DNA of 64,000 nt, from the NCBI GenBank assembly GCA_021156175.1, contig JAJNBL010000002.1, forward strand, positions 124,001 to 188,000, in the 5' to 3' direction. Shown one piece after another: positions 38,562-47,557 of the stretch. Every line of letters starts with the position of its first letter. Positions within the stretch are counted from its first letter, which is position 1. Both the position numbers and the translations under genes were made by a program. The notes beneath the pieces are model-generated. The model was given only the letters and a program-made list of their open reading frames with translations, searched no databases and was not told the origin of the DNA. Source of the stretch: Rickettsiales bacterium (GTDB lineage Bacteria > Pseudomonadota > Alphaproteobacteria > Rickettsiales > JAJNBL01).

Positions 38562-41370
38562 GCACCCCTCCTTGGGCATTCTCTTCTACCAAAAGCGAAG
38601 GATTATCTGCCTCAATTTCGTAGAATGTTCTGTTATAGGAAAGAGGGGGAACTTCCTCATTTTTTTGATACTGAGGTAAAGGCCCTTCCGATTCTGTTAC
38701 GATGGGTGCGTGAGGCAACTCTGGTACAAGTTCGCCGAGAATCTCCGTCGTCACGGAAGGTGCATGGATTTTCGCATTTTTCTCCGGCAAGGCCTGCTGT
38801 CTTTGCCATGAAAGCCCTTCTACTAACTTACGTACTTTCTCAAACGAATCGTCACCTCCCTCGCCATTCACACTGGATTCCACCGGAGTCACATAGGTTG
38901 CCCCTTGCTCTGCAACAGGAAGATATGCCATCGCCCCAACCTCCTCTTCCATATCGCGCGGAAGTATTTCTGCCGGATGCACAACATAGGATAACGAGCT
39001 TCTTAGCACCGGTATCGCTGACATGGTTTTCATTTTGATGAACGCATCCGGCAGAGATGGCTTGAATACCACCTGGATCGGATGATGCAAAGGCGAAGCG
39101 ATATGTTTCGGTGGTTGTGGTTCTTCAATCACTTCCACATGTGTCAAGGAAAGCGGCGTAGAGGCCAACGCTACCTCTGCTTCTTCTGAAATCGTCGACA
39201 CAGGACGTTCGGATATCATTATTTCTTGCGGGAATGGTACAGCCGCCACAGGCACCGGTTTTTCTGCGCTTAAGCGCGTACGGACTTCTTCCATTCTATT
39301 TGCAAAGGTCGCAACCGCGCTCACCAATGGAGATGCTGTATCGCGTGGACTTCCTTCCATGGCCATGCTATCGACTTGCCCATACAAGAACGATGCTTCG
39401 TCATTACTATCGATCCAGAGGGTTTCTACGGATAAGGTTACCGTCTCGCCTTCCGGTGCGACAACGGAATGTTCGTCCGATGGCACCCTCGCCGGAGCCG
39501 CTGGCGGCGTTTCTCTCTTTTCTTCTTTCACTGGCTGAGGCATTTGCGGGGCTTTTTCTTCCTCAACAGGAGGCTCAATCGTTGGTGCAGGTTCTTGTGT
39601 TGGAACGGCAACCGGTTCCATAGGAATTTCAGGCATGACGGAAGTGGTATTTTCTGGCGTTGCCGAATCCTCCTCCTCATCTTTTTCTTCCGTAATTACC
39701 GCTTTGATATTCACTTGACCGGTTAAGGTAAATTGCTTAAGAAGCCCTGCACGTTTTGATGCTTCATTCTCCGGCTTCACTGCTTCCATCGTCATGAGCG
39801 AAATTTTGGAAAAGAGTGTCGTGCTGTTGAGCAGTTTCACAAATTCGAGAATACTCTGGTCGTCCACGGAATTCCCAATAATCTCAATCCGCGTAGGGGC
39901 GGTAAAGCTCATTTCCTTAATCCACACACCCATCGGGATCACGTCGCTTACATAGAGATACACCGCCACCAGCAGCTTCTGGTTGGAAGGTAGGGTTTTA
40001 CGAATCGTATCAAGTTCCTGGAGCTTCCCGCTCACGGTTTTAAGCTCCTTAAGCTCCTCTTCTTCCTTTTTATAAAGCTTTTCTACTTGGCTCATTTTCG
40101 CCAATTTTTCCATGATTTGGCTTTTATGGAGCGCCTGTCCAATGAAGGAGAGCACAAACATCCCCACTCCTGCCACCATCACACCCGCCATCACGGCAGT
40201 TGAACCAATCCGAATCCGTTCCGCCTTTTTATATGGCATAACATCCGGCATCAGGTTGATATGCAGCAACCGCTTTTCGTCACGGTTAAAAACGTCAAAC
40301 GCATCAAGCTTATGCAGGCCCATCCCAATGGTCAGTGCCCAGGCAGAAAGCTTGCCCTCAGCGTTTACGGTTGGGGCAAAACGTTCCGGCACCCACGTAT
40401 GGTCACAGAAATTACATTCCTCGATATTGTACCCTTCCATTATTTCCCGCATTTTAGCGACAAACCGCACGATCAGCGGCGAAGCAGACGGGTTATTCAC
40501 ATGGAGCGGAAGCGTGGAGGAGACATAAATCCGCCGGATGCGTTTTCCCTCCATCGCAGTACTGTCATAGGCGGAAATAATCTGACGTAATTGTTCCGAA
40601 TAATTTTGTACAAATGTGCCCACCGCCACATCATCAATATCTTCGGCAAGCAGCAGGGCCTTATCGTCATTCCCAATAAAAATATCCTGCAATGTGAACT
40701 TGTTGTGCTCGGCGATAAATACATAGTTATCGTCCGGTCCAAATTCGATAAACAGAATGGGCTCTTTTGTTTTCGGACTATTCGCGATAAATGCACTGTA
40801 AAGCGCAAAGCAGCGCGTATCCGCCACCACGGGAATTAACCCTGCCCGCTTCACGATTTCGGTATAAATCCCAAGCTCTTGCTGCGGAGTAGCACAGAAG
40901 AGCACGTCCATTGTGTTATATTCGGTATCTTTGCTTAAGATATGATAGAAGGACGAAAAGCTACTTAAATTCTCACCCAAACCCAGCGTATTCTCCCAGA
41001 ATCCACCCATATGTGAGGCCTGGTCGATATCGCTTTCGGACATGGAAGGAATGGTCGCGGTGCGAATAATTGATCCGCCTACCGGAAGCGCTACCGCAGC
41101 ATATTTGGTTTTGATTTCCCCTTCCGCAATAAGGCCGCGCAGCTCAGCCACATAGGCATCCATATTGCTAATGACATCATTCTTGGTATACATCGATTCC
41201 ATGCAGGAAGATGCGAGCATTTTAAGGCCAGGAGCTCCATGCTCCAGCGCCATTTGCCCTATCCGGACATAATGCGGAGAGATATCCACGCCGAGGATGG
41301 CCTCGGACTTTAGACTATACTTGCCAAGCAGTGCGGCAAGTTTGCTGGGCATACGGATGGCTTTCGCCAT
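38551..41370 (-). CDS. PilM-PilN fusion with long disordered C-terminal tail
   Basis: A 939-residue protein that joins two normally separate pilus proteins. Residues about 23-355 are a PilM/MshI actin-like ATPase domain (ILGVDISPHYVRIGQM, ILFIEFGPDD). Residues about 369-560 are PilN: the NLMP motif (INLMPDVMPYKK) that normally binds PilM, a transmembrane helix at 388-412, a coiled coil and the PilN periplasmic domain (VIPMGVWIKEMSFTAPTRIEIIG). Residues about 561-939 are Pro/Glu/Val-rich and likely disordered and periplasmic. It heads the operon. I see no stop or frameshift at the junction, so it is a true fusion. The start at 41370 begins MAKAIRMPSKLAALLG, an amphipathic helix. Confidence 0.82.
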   Translation of the reverse strand: MAKAIRMPSKLAALLGKYSLKSEAILGVDISPHYVRIGQMALEHGAPGLKMLASSCMESMYTKNDVISNMDAYVAELRGLIAEGEIKTKYAAVALPVGGSIIRTATIPSMSESDIDQASHMGGFWENTLGLGENLSSFSSFYHILSKDTEYNTMDVLFCATPQQELGIYTEIVKRAGLIPVVADTRCFALYSAFIANSPKTKEPILFIEFGPDDNYVFIAEHNKFTLQDIFIGNDDKALLLAEDIDDVAVGTFVQNYSEQLRQIISAYDSTAMEGKRIRRIYVSSTLPLHVNNPSASPLIVRFVAKMREIMEGYNIEECNFCDHTWVPERFAPTVNAEGKLSAWALTIGMGLHKLDAFDVFNRDEKRLLHINLMPDVMPYKKAERIRIGSTAVMAGVMVAGVGMFVLSFIGQALHKSQIMEKLAKMSQVEKLYKKEEEELKELKTVSGKLQELDTIRKTLPSNQKLLVAVYLYVSDVIPMGVWIKEMSFTAPTRIEIIGNSVDDQSILEFVKLLNSTTLFSKISLMTMEAVKPENEASKRAGLLKQFTLTGQVNIKAVITEEKDEEEDSATPENTTSVMPEIPMEPVAVPTQEPAPTIEPPVEEEKAPQMPQPVKEEKRETPPAAPARVPSDEHSVVAPEGETVTLSVETLWIDSNDEASFLYGQVDSMAMEGSPRDTASPLVSAVATFANRMEEVRTRLSAEKPVPVAAVPFPQEIMISERPVSTISEEAEVALASTPLSLTHVEVIEEPQPPKHIASPLHHPIQVVFKPSLPDAFIKMKTMSAIPVLRSSLSYVVHPAEILPRDMEEEVGAMAYLPVAEQGATYVTPVESSVNGEGGDDSFEKVRKLVEGLSWQRQQALPEKNAKIHAPSVTTEILGELVPELPHAPIVTESEGPLPQYQKNEEVPPLSYNRTFYEIEADNPSLLVEENAQGGVHDS

Positions 41371-41533
41371 AATGTCACCTACGTGGTTATAGCTTAAGGA
41401 AACAGGCGCTTAAGACTACATGCCTGGCGCAAGATACTTTTCCTTACGCTCCACTATAGGCGAGAAACCATAAATTTTAGTAAACCGAAGGGTTAAAGGA
41501 ATTAATTTTGCATAAAAGAAAAGGGGAGCTAGG

Positions 41534-43780
41534 CTAGAAGTTTGGGGCTGTAATTTCCGCTGCCTTCGTATTTCTAAAAATTTCCCGCATTTGAGCCTTT
41601 ACATTCTCCGAAGCATAATCCAATGGTGTTTTGCCTTTGAAATCTTTTGTGTTTCTATTTGCTCCTGCCTTCAAGAGAGCTTCGACCCCTTGCAAATTTC
41701 CAGAAGAAACAGCAACATGCAATACTGTAGCTCCCTCAAAATCCTTTGCTTCTATGTCTGCGCCTTGATTTATAATTACTGGTATAAGCTCATTACATCC
41801 ATAATGTGCCGCAAAGTGCAAAAGAGTCGCACCATCCCCATCTGTTTGCGTTACGAATTTTGAGATGCCTTGAAAATATCGTCCGATAGTTTCTATAGAT
41901 CCTGGCTTATGATATTTCAATAAACGGCTTAAATTCCTGAACTCAGCCTCTTTAAGTAACGTAACGACTTCACCAGCATTTGCAGTCTCAGCTATATCAA
42001 GCGGGGTTTGATTGTTCACATCGGGGAGGGTTCTAATCATAAGATTGCTTGTCTCTATAAGTAACGTAATCACCTTAATGTTACTTCTAAATGCGGCCCT
42101 ATGAAGTGCAAATTGCTTTTTAATATTTACCGCCTCTTGCAAAAACCCTTTATTTTCATTTGCCCGTTCATATCTAAGCATAAAAACGGCATTAGCCCGT
42201 CCATTTTCAGCCGCGGTATGAAGGGCTGTTGCACCTTTATTATCCCGGGAATCTATCTTTGCTCCTATATTTTTAAGTAGCTCGATTATATCCACATGTC
42301 CATAACCTGCTGCATAATGTATCGGTTTTTTTCCTTTGTTATCGGATGCTTCTATGTTTGCACCATGCATTTTTAGGCTAATAAGCGCTTCATTATTATT
42401 TGAACCTGCAGCCCAATGCACCGGCGTCCCTCCCATATTTCCCGCTTTTGCCTCTATTTTTGCTATATAATCATCCGGTTGTACCGCTTTGATTTTTTCC
42501 ACAATCGCATTAATCACAGGTGGTTTAGCATATTTGGCAGCAAAATGGAGAAGTGTAACCCCTTTTAGAGCTTTTTGGTTTACAAGATCAGGCGTTTCAT
42601 CAAGCGCAGCCGTAATTTTCGCCAGGCGTTCCTCCTCAGTAATATTCTTATCTTGAATGATAGCGATAGCTTCTTTGAATGTTGCCTTGATTGATGCTCC
42701 TGGTGTGCCTGTTTCATTTACTTTTGCAAGAACTGACTTTTCTTCTCTCAATATTGCATTCTTATCTGCACCTGCTTTTAAGAGAGTTTCGGCCCCTTGC
42801 GTATTTCTAGAAAAAACGGCGGCGTGCAATGCTGTAGCTCCCTCAGAATTCTTTGCCTTTATATCTGCGCCTTGATTTATAAGTAGTGGAATAAGCTCGA
42901 TCCATTTATAACGTACCGCTAAGTGCAAAAGAGTATTGCCATCCTTATCTGTTTGCGTTACCAAATTTGAAATGTTTTCAAAATAAGGCCTGATGCTTTC
43001 TATGTATGCTGGCGCATAATTTTCCAATAAACTGTTTAAATACTCAAATCCAGCCTTTTGGAGTAACGTAACGGCTTCACCATAATTTGCAGCCTCCGCC
43101 ATATGGAGCGGAGATTGATTGTTCGCATCTCGGGAGAAAACACCTGCCTTACCATTTGGTTGCTGTGTAAAAACCTCAATCACTTCATTACTATTTCTAA
43201 AAACCGCCTTATGCAGCGCGGTTTGTCCGTAAATATTTGCCGCATCAGGGGAAACCCCTTTATTGATAAGTAAAGAAACGGCCTTCACCTGCCCATTCTC
43301 AGCCGCGGTATGAAGGGCTGTTGCATCTTTGTTATCTCTGGAATCTAACTTTGCTCCCAGCGTTTTAAGTAAATTAATTACATCCACTTTTCCGTAGCCT
43401 GCTGCATAATGTATCGGTTTTTTTCCTTTGTTATCGGATGCTTCTATATTTGCACCATGCATTTTTAGGCTAATAAGCGCTTCATTATTATTTGAACCTG
43501 CAGCCCAATGCATCGGCGTCCCTCCCATATTTCCCGCTTTTGTCTCTAATTTTGCTTTATAGTCTCCAGGTTGTACCGCTTTGATTTTTTCCACAATCAC
43601 ATCTATCACTTTATTCTTCGCATGCCGCGCAGCAAAATGGAGAAGTGTAACCCCTTTGGAGGTTTTCTTAAGTACAAGATCAGGCGTTTCATTAAGCGCA
43701 GCCGTAATTTTTGCCAGGCGCTCCTCTTCGGTAATCTGGTTATCTTTAAGGATATCGACTGCTTCTTGTAATGTTGCCAT
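41534..43780 (-). CDS. Ankyrin-repeat protein with internal tandem duplication
   Basis: A 748-residue protein made almost wholly of ankyrin repeats (about 18), such as GVTLLHFAARHAKNKVIDVI and KGKKPIHYAAGYGKVDVINLL. The two halves repeat each other with a period of 364 residues (1,092 bp): each opens with a TEEERLAKITAALxETPDLV block. There is no signal peptide or enzymatic domain. Ankyrin proteins mediate protein contacts and in host-associated bacteria are often effectors; nothing here proves secretion. Base composition is clearly more AT-rich than the neighbours, suggesting transfer. It sits between ruvC and the pilus operon, and has a promoter just upstream. Confidence 0.9.
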   Translation of the reverse strand: MATLQEAVDILKDNQITEEERLAKITAALNETPDLVLKKTSKGVTLLHFAARHAKNKVIDVIVEKIKAVQPGDYKAKLETKAGNMGGTPMHWAAGSNNNEALISLKMHGANIEASDNKGKKPIHYAAGYGKVDVINLLKTLGAKLDSRDNKDATALHTAAENGQVKAVSLLINKGVSPDAANIYGQTALHKAVFRNSNEVIEVFTQQPNGKAGVFSRDANNQSPLHMAEAANYGEAVTLLQKAGFEYLNSLLENYAPAYIESIRPYFENISNLVTQTDKDGNTLLHLAVRYKWIELIPLLINQGADIKAKNSEGATALHAAVFSRNTQGAETLLKAGADKNAILREEKSVLAKVNETGTPGASIKATFKEAIAIIQDKNITEEERLAKITAALDETPDLVNQKALKGVTLLHFAAKYAKPPVINAIVEKIKAVQPDDYIAKIEAKAGNMGGTPVHWAAGSNNNEALISLKMHGANIEASDNKGKKPIHYAAGYGHVDIIELLKNIGAKIDSRDNKGATALHTAAENGRANAVFMLRYERANENKGFLQEAVNIKKQFALHRAAFRSNIKVITLLIETSNLMIRTLPDVNNQTPLDIAETANAGEVVTLLKEAEFRNLSRLLKYHKPGSIETIGRYFQGISKFVTQTDGDGATLLHFAAHYGCNELIPVIINQGADIEAKDFEGATVLHVAVSSGNLQGVEALLKAGANRNTKDFKGKTPLDYASENVKAQMREIFRNTKAAEITAPNF

Positions 43781-43824
43781 GGTGATTACTCTTTCTGTTG
43801 GTGCGCCTGTTGCCTACAGCAAAC

Positions 43825-43853
43825 TGTATAACATATTAACTGGATTTTTGCAA
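43825..43853 (-). promoter_or_regulatory. Candidate sigma-70 promoter of the ankyrin gene
   Basis: On the minus strand: TTGCAA, a 17-base spacer and TATACA, about 45 bases before the ATG. It has four or five matches to consensus in each box. Confidence 0.5.
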
Positions 43854-43910
43854 TCTTATGTATACCAGAGACTTACAGCTGGACTTTTGTTTATGAAATT
43901 CACCTGGTGG

Positions 43911-44402
43911 TTATGCTAGCGCAAAGTGAAACGCGCTATGGCTACTATGGCAAATCGCCACCGCCAGCGCATCGGCCGCATCCGGAGAGTCAGGACTTGA
44001 GGAAGGAAGCAGGCATTTGACCATCATCGCCACCTGTTGTTTTTCGGCCTTGCCCACACCCACAACCGCTTTTTTAACAAGCCGTGGCGCATATTCATGG
44101 ACTTCTAACCCTGCAAGTGCTGCTGCCAGCAATACTGTCCCTCGCGCATGGCCAAGTTTAAGCGATGTCTGGGCATTGTCATTGACGAACGTCTCTTCCA
44201 CCGCAGCCACATCCGGACGATGAAGCGCAATAACCGCCTGCAATTGCTCATACAGAGGCACAAGCCGCTTAGCTAAAGGAAGATCGGTTGAAGACGGCGG
44301 GGAAATGGTTCCACTGGCCACATGAATGAGCCTGGAACCCTCAGAAATAATCACACCCCAACCGGTATGGCGAAGGCCGGGATCAAGACCTAAAATACGC
44401 AC
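43911..44402 (-). CDS. ruvC: Holliday junction endonuclease RuvC
   Basis: A 163-residue resolvase. The four acidic catalytic residues are in place: Asp in [13 protein letters not shown], Glu in AAVEETFVN, and the C-terminal pair in [18 protein letters not shown]. It resolves four-way junctions with RuvAB. yebC lies upstream as usual, but ruvA and ruvB do not follow; an ankyrin gene does. Confidence 0.96.
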   Translation of the reverse strand: MRILGLDPGLRHTGWGVIISEGSRLIHVASGTISPPSSTDLPLAKRLVPLYEQLQAVIALHRPDVAAVEETFVNDNAQTSLKLGHARGTVLLAAALAGLEVHEYAPRLVKKAVVGVGKAEKQQVAMMVKCLLPSSSPDSPDAADALAVAICHSSHSAFHFALA

Positions 44403-44429
44403 ATCCCCCTCCCTTCTTTTTACTTTCTT

Positions 44430-44553
44430 TAAAATTCGCTAGACCGTCAGCGAAAACGTAAAGTTTTTGAGTACCGAAATGAGCGTACATTAAGGTACGT
44501 GACATGAGGAGCGCAGAAAATTTCGCGTTTGCAGCCAGGCATAGTAGAATTTA
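44430..44553. repeat. Palindromic intergenic element, copy 6
   Basis: A full copy of 124 bp between yebC and ruvC. Arms TAAAATTCGCTAGACC and GGCATAGTAGAATTTA; centre GCGTACATTAAGGTACGTGA. The right end contains the yebC stop (TAA at 44551-44553). On the minus strand it opens with ATGCCTGGCTGCAAA, a short frame of about 31 codons. Confidence 0.88.
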
Positions 44554-45309
44554 CTCAGAGAGTAGTTTCTCTGCTATCGCATCGGGTATATCATAATTTG
44601 GCACAACAAACTGCACATCGTCATTATCTTCGAGCGCATCGACCAGTTTGATATTGCTTTTCGCTGTTTCTTCATCGACCGGTGTCATAATATTCGGCTT
44701 CCAGGAAAGGCGGCCGGATTCGGGTTCACCAAATTTAGTCACAAGCGCATCTTTCACTTCATGGAAACTCTCTGGGGCGCAAACAATCGTATGGCCATGT
44801 TCATCCGAACTGCAATCATTTGCACCGGCTTCGAGCGCCGCTTCAAACATCGCATCTGGGCTTGCCGCTTCTGCCAAATAGTGAATCAGCCCGACTTTAT
44901 CAAACATGAATGCTACGCTGCCAGACTCGCCCAAATTCCCGCCATGCTTAGTGAAAAGCGAACGCACTTCCGATGCCGTACGGTTCCGGTTATCGGTCAT
45001 CGCTTCGATAATCATCGCAACCCCGCCCGGGCCATAACCCTCATAACGAATCTCTTCATAGTTATCCATGGAATCCGTTCCCGCACCTTTTTTAATCGAG
45101 CCATTGATGCGGTCATTGGGCATATTCTCTTTGCGCGCCATGATAATAGCCGCGCGAAGACGCGGGTTATAAGCCGGATCGGTTTGCCCATTGGAGGATT
45201 TTACCGCCACGATAATTTCCCGTGCGATTTTCGTAAAAAGCTTGGCACGTTTTTGATCTTGCGCGCCTTTGCGGTGTTTAATATTGGCAAACTGCGAATG
45301 TCCTGCCAT
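44551..45309 (-). CDS. yebC: YebC/PmpR-family DNA-binding / translation factor
   Basis: A 252-residue TACO1-family protein: [31 protein letters not shown] at the N-terminus (most have SKWANI; SQFANI is common in alphaproteobacteria), [14 protein letters not shown] and [23 protein letters not shown]. YebC proteins act as regulators and help ribosomes translate proline-rich stretches. It stands before ruvC, the usual order. Confidence 0.96.
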   Translation of the reverse strand: MAGHSQFANIKHRKGAQDQKRAKLFTKIAREIIVAVKSSNGQTDPAYNPRLRAAIIMARKENMPNDRINGSIKKGAGTDSMDNYEEIRYEGYGPGGVAMIIEAMTDNRNRTASEVRSLFTKHGGNLGESGSVAFMFDKVGLIHYLAEAASPDAMFEAALEAGANDCSSDEHGHTIVCAPESFHEVKDALVTKFGEPESGRLSWKPNIMTPVDEETAKSNIKLVDALEDNDDVQFVVPNYDIPDAIAEKLLSE

Positions 45310-45346
45310 GAGTTACCTCATTGTTGTCTTTATTACCAATTCGTAT

Positions 45347-46168
45347 CTAGCATACTGGAAGTGCTTGCGCAAGCCTACCGCCCACTCTTACAGGCTCAAT
45401 CCGCTTAGCCAATCCGGTTTTATCATCCGTTTCTACAAACGTCCCACAGAGCGTCCCTTCGCCTTGAGCAGGGACCATTCGCTCATGGATTTTGCGTTTC
45501 GCACGCATGATTTTGAGCGATATTTCTTTGGAGAACCCAATCACGGAATTATAATCGCCGCACATCCCGGCATCGGTCTGATATGCCGTACCTCCCGGCA
45601 GAATCATGGTATCCGCCGTTGGCACATGCGTATGACTCCCGACTACGCACGAAACCCGTCCATCCAGATAAGCCCCTAGGCCCATTTTCTCAGCCGTTGC
45701 TTCTGCATGGAAGTCCACCAGAATCGCTTCGATATTTGCACCCATTTTATGAAACTTCAGCACCTCATCCGCGCAACTAAATGGATCATCCAAATGATAC
45801 TTCATAAAGGATTGCCCCTGCAAATGGAGCACGAGGAGCTTGCGCCCTGCCGCGTTCGTATAAACCCTGGCACCCGTTCCTGGATTATGTTCTGGATAAT
45901 TGTGCGGCCTAAGCAGCGCATGGTAACTTCCGATAAAGCGCTCAGCTTCCGAATGGTCCCACACATGGTCACCACCCGTAATCACATCCACACCTTTGGC
46001 CGTAAGATCTTCGCAGATATCCTTTGTAATACCAAATCCATTCGCCGGATTATCGCCACTCGCAATTACAAAATCGAGCCGCAAATCCCGCCGCAACTGA
46101 GGCACTTTCTCGCACACCACATCCCGGCCGGAGCGGCCTACAATATCTCCACAAAATAATAATCGCAT
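45347..46168 (-). CDS. ymdB: YmdB-type metallophosphoesterase (cyclic-nucleotide phosphodiesterase family)
   Basis: A 273-residue dinuclear metallophosphoesterase. Metal-site motifs: LFCGDIVGRSGR, SGDNPANGFGIT (most relatives have NxEN), GGDHVWDH (usually GNH), VDFHAEAT and GSHTHVPTAD. Characterised YmdB hydrolyses 2',3'-cyclic nucleotides and affects biofilm. The Asn-to-Asp change in the GNH motif is a substitution of a metal-bridging position and worth noting. The start is set at the ATG at 46168 (MRLLFCGD); the frame reaches 46189. Confidence 0.88.
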   Translation of the reverse strand: MRLLFCGDIVGRSGRDVVCEKVPQLRRDLRLDFVIASGDNPANGFGITKDICEDLTAKGVDVITGGDHVWDHSEAERFIGSYHALLRPHNYPEHNPGTGARVYTNAAGRKLLVLHLQGQSFMKYHLDDPFSCADEVLKFHKMGANIEAILVDFHAEATAEKMGLGAYLDGRVSCVVGSHTHVPTADTMILPGGTAYQTDAGMCGDYNSVIGFSKEISLKIMRAKRKIHERMVPAQGEGTLCGTFVETDDKTGLAKRIEPVRVGGRLAQALPVC

Positions 46169-46187
46169 GGTGTCCTTAAAAATTGTC

Positions 46188-46217
46188 ATCCCGGCCAGCG
46201 TAAGCGCGTGCCGGGAT
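46188..46217. repeat. GC-rich hairpin (ATCCCGGC...GCCGGGAT)
   Basis: An 8-bp perfect inverted repeat with a 14-base loop between 5-FCL and ymdB. It resembles the 'CATCCCGG...CCGGGATC' repeats scattered in many proteobacterial genomes. It is unrelated to the larger palindromic family and appears once here. Confidence 0.5.
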
Positions 46218-46242
46218 CTGTTACAACAAGACCGTGAGGGCC

Positions 46243-46848
46243 CTACTTCGCTTTCACCGGAATATACCCCGTTTCGGTCATAATCCCATCTAACTTTTCA
46301 TCGGTTGCTTCCTGAGGCAAAATGCCATTCGCCTCCTGGCACACATACCCGATCCCAATACATTGCACTGTTGGATTTAGCGCACGAAGCGCTCGTATTG
46401 TCCGATCGTAATATCCTCCGCCGAACCCCAACCTCCCGCCTTTGTTATCAAAGGCAAGAAGCGGAACCAGAACGATATCCGGAATCACTTGCTCTGCAGT
46501 GGCTGCGGGTTCTTTTAGCACATGAAACTTACACAATACCAACGGTTCGCCCGGATGCCAGCGATGAAAAATCAGCGGCGCGTGTTGCTTTTCGATTTTC
46601 GGTAATGCTGTATCATAGCCTGCACTGCTCAGCTTTTCCATCAGCGGCAGGATATCAAACTCACTGCCCATGGGCATATATCCTGCAATACAAGCCTGTT
46701 CCGGCAATATCGGAGCCGCAAGGAATCCTTTCACGATCGCTGTTGCTGCTGCATGCGCTTGTTTTGTTGTAATGTGTGCACGAATGGCAAAGAATTCTTC
46801 CCGTAAGGGGCGTTTGGGGTCGTCAACCAAGGAAGGAGGCTGTGTCAT
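46243..46848 (-). CDS. 5-formyltetrahydrofolate cyclo-ligase
   Basis: A 201-residue enzyme (MTHFS, YgfA family) that returns 5-formyl-THF to 5,10-methenyl-THF using ATP. Motifs: ACIAGYMPMGSEFDILPL, the ATP-binding VLVPLLAFDNKGGRLGFGGGYYDRTI, and a QCIGIGYVCQ strand. It lies downstream of the 6S RNA gene, the classic arrangement in proteobacteria. Confidence 0.95.
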   Translation of the reverse strand: MTQPPSLVDDPKRPLREEFFAIRAHITTKQAHAAATAIVKGFLAAPILPEQACIAGYMPMGSEFDILPLMEKLSSAGYDTALPKIEKQHAPLIFHRWHPGEPLVLCKFHVLKEPAATAEQVIPDIVLVPLLAFDNKGGRLGFGGGYYDRTIRALRALNPTVQCIGIGYVCQEANGILPQEATDEKLDGIMTETGYIPVKAK

Positions 46849-46875
46849 TTAGAAGGCTTTCATAGTTTTCTTGAG

Positions 46876-46996
46876 ATTTAAGATGATACCAAAGCGAAAA
46901 TGTGAAGTTTTCGAGCACCGGAATAAACGTACACCAAAGTACGTGACACGAGGAGCATAGAAAATTTCGCATTTGCAGCTTGGTAGCACTTAAATA
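46876..46996. repeat. Palindromic intergenic element, copy 7
   Basis: A full copy with arms ATTTAAGATGATACCAA and TTGGTAGCACTTAAAT and centre ACGTACACCAAAGTACGTGA. It begins directly at the 3' end of the 6S RNA gene and lies before 5-FCL. Here it follows a noncoding gene rather than a stop codon. Confidence 0.85.
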
Positions 46997-46997
46997 T

Positions 46998-47145
46998 GGC
47001 CCGCCCGACCGTTAGCTTGTGATCCCAGAGACCTGCATGTACAGGTGGGAACCATGTAACAACACCACGGCGTTGCCAGGGACAGCTCCCGTTGGGAATG
47101 TATTGGCTCAAGAGATACGAGAAGCCCCACGCGTCGGGCAGAACC
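46998..47145 (-). ncRNA. ssrS: 6S RNA
   Basis: The 148-nt minus-strand segment between zapA and the 5-FCL gene folds with a closing stem in which GGTTC and GCCCGAC of the 5' end pair with GTCGGGC and GGGCC of the 3' end, leaving a large central bubble. Gene order zapA-ssrS-ygfA is highly conserved. 6S RNA mimics an open promoter and sequesters sigma-70 RNA polymerase in stationary phase. Ends are set from the stem and may be off by a few bases. Confidence 0.88.
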
Positions 47146-47155
47146 ATCGACTACT

Positions 47156-47557
47156 TTAGACAGATTCTAGACTATTTGCAACCTTTTCCACGTAATCGGC
47201 GATACCTTCGATGGCCTGGCAGAGCGATTTATTGGCCTGTTCCGCTGCTTGCTGCTCAAATTTCTTCTGGATGGCCTGATCGTGGGTCGTTTGAGTGGCC
47301 GCCTGAGCCGTAGCTTTCGCCGCGGTTTGGCGAAGATTCACAAGGTCGGTACGTGCTTCCTGACGCTCATCTTCACACATCAAAGCCGCCATTAAAAGCA
47401 GCGTAAAATCCCCCGCCCGTGGCAGGTCAGCTGCCAGTAAATCTACGCGATCCGCCAGGATTTGGGCAAGCGCCTCAAGGCGCTCTTCTTCCCCAGCAGC
47501 GCAGGCAATAGGATAGGATTTACCCTTTAAGGTCACCTCAACGGTCGGCATCGGCAC
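47156..47557 (-). CDS. zapA: Cell division protein ZapA
   Basis: A 133-residue FtsZ-ring stabiliser. The N-terminal VTLKGKSYPIACAAGEEERLEALAQILADRVD motif is typical of ZapA, followed by helices and a coiled coil rich in Ala, Gln and Glu. It overlaps the upstream coiled-coil gene by 20 bases. The 6S RNA gene follows. Confidence 0.93.
   Translation of the reverse strand: MPMPTVEVTLKGKSYPIACAAGEEERLEALAQILADRVDLLAADLPRAGDFTLLLMAALMCEDERQEARTDLVNLRQTAAKATAQAATQTTHDQAIQKKFEQQAAEQANKSLCQAIEGIADYVEKVANSLESV

Noticed and set aside
38551-41370. PilM-PilN fusion as a frameshift or lost stop artefact
   Set aside because: The frame is continuous with an intact INLMP motif and a plausible linker, and I see no remnant start site at the PilN start. 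It remains checkable.
46878-47147. An 89-codon minus-strand frame in the zapA/5-FCL gap
   Set aside because: It runs through the 6S RNA gene and a palindromic element; the RNA explains the sequence.
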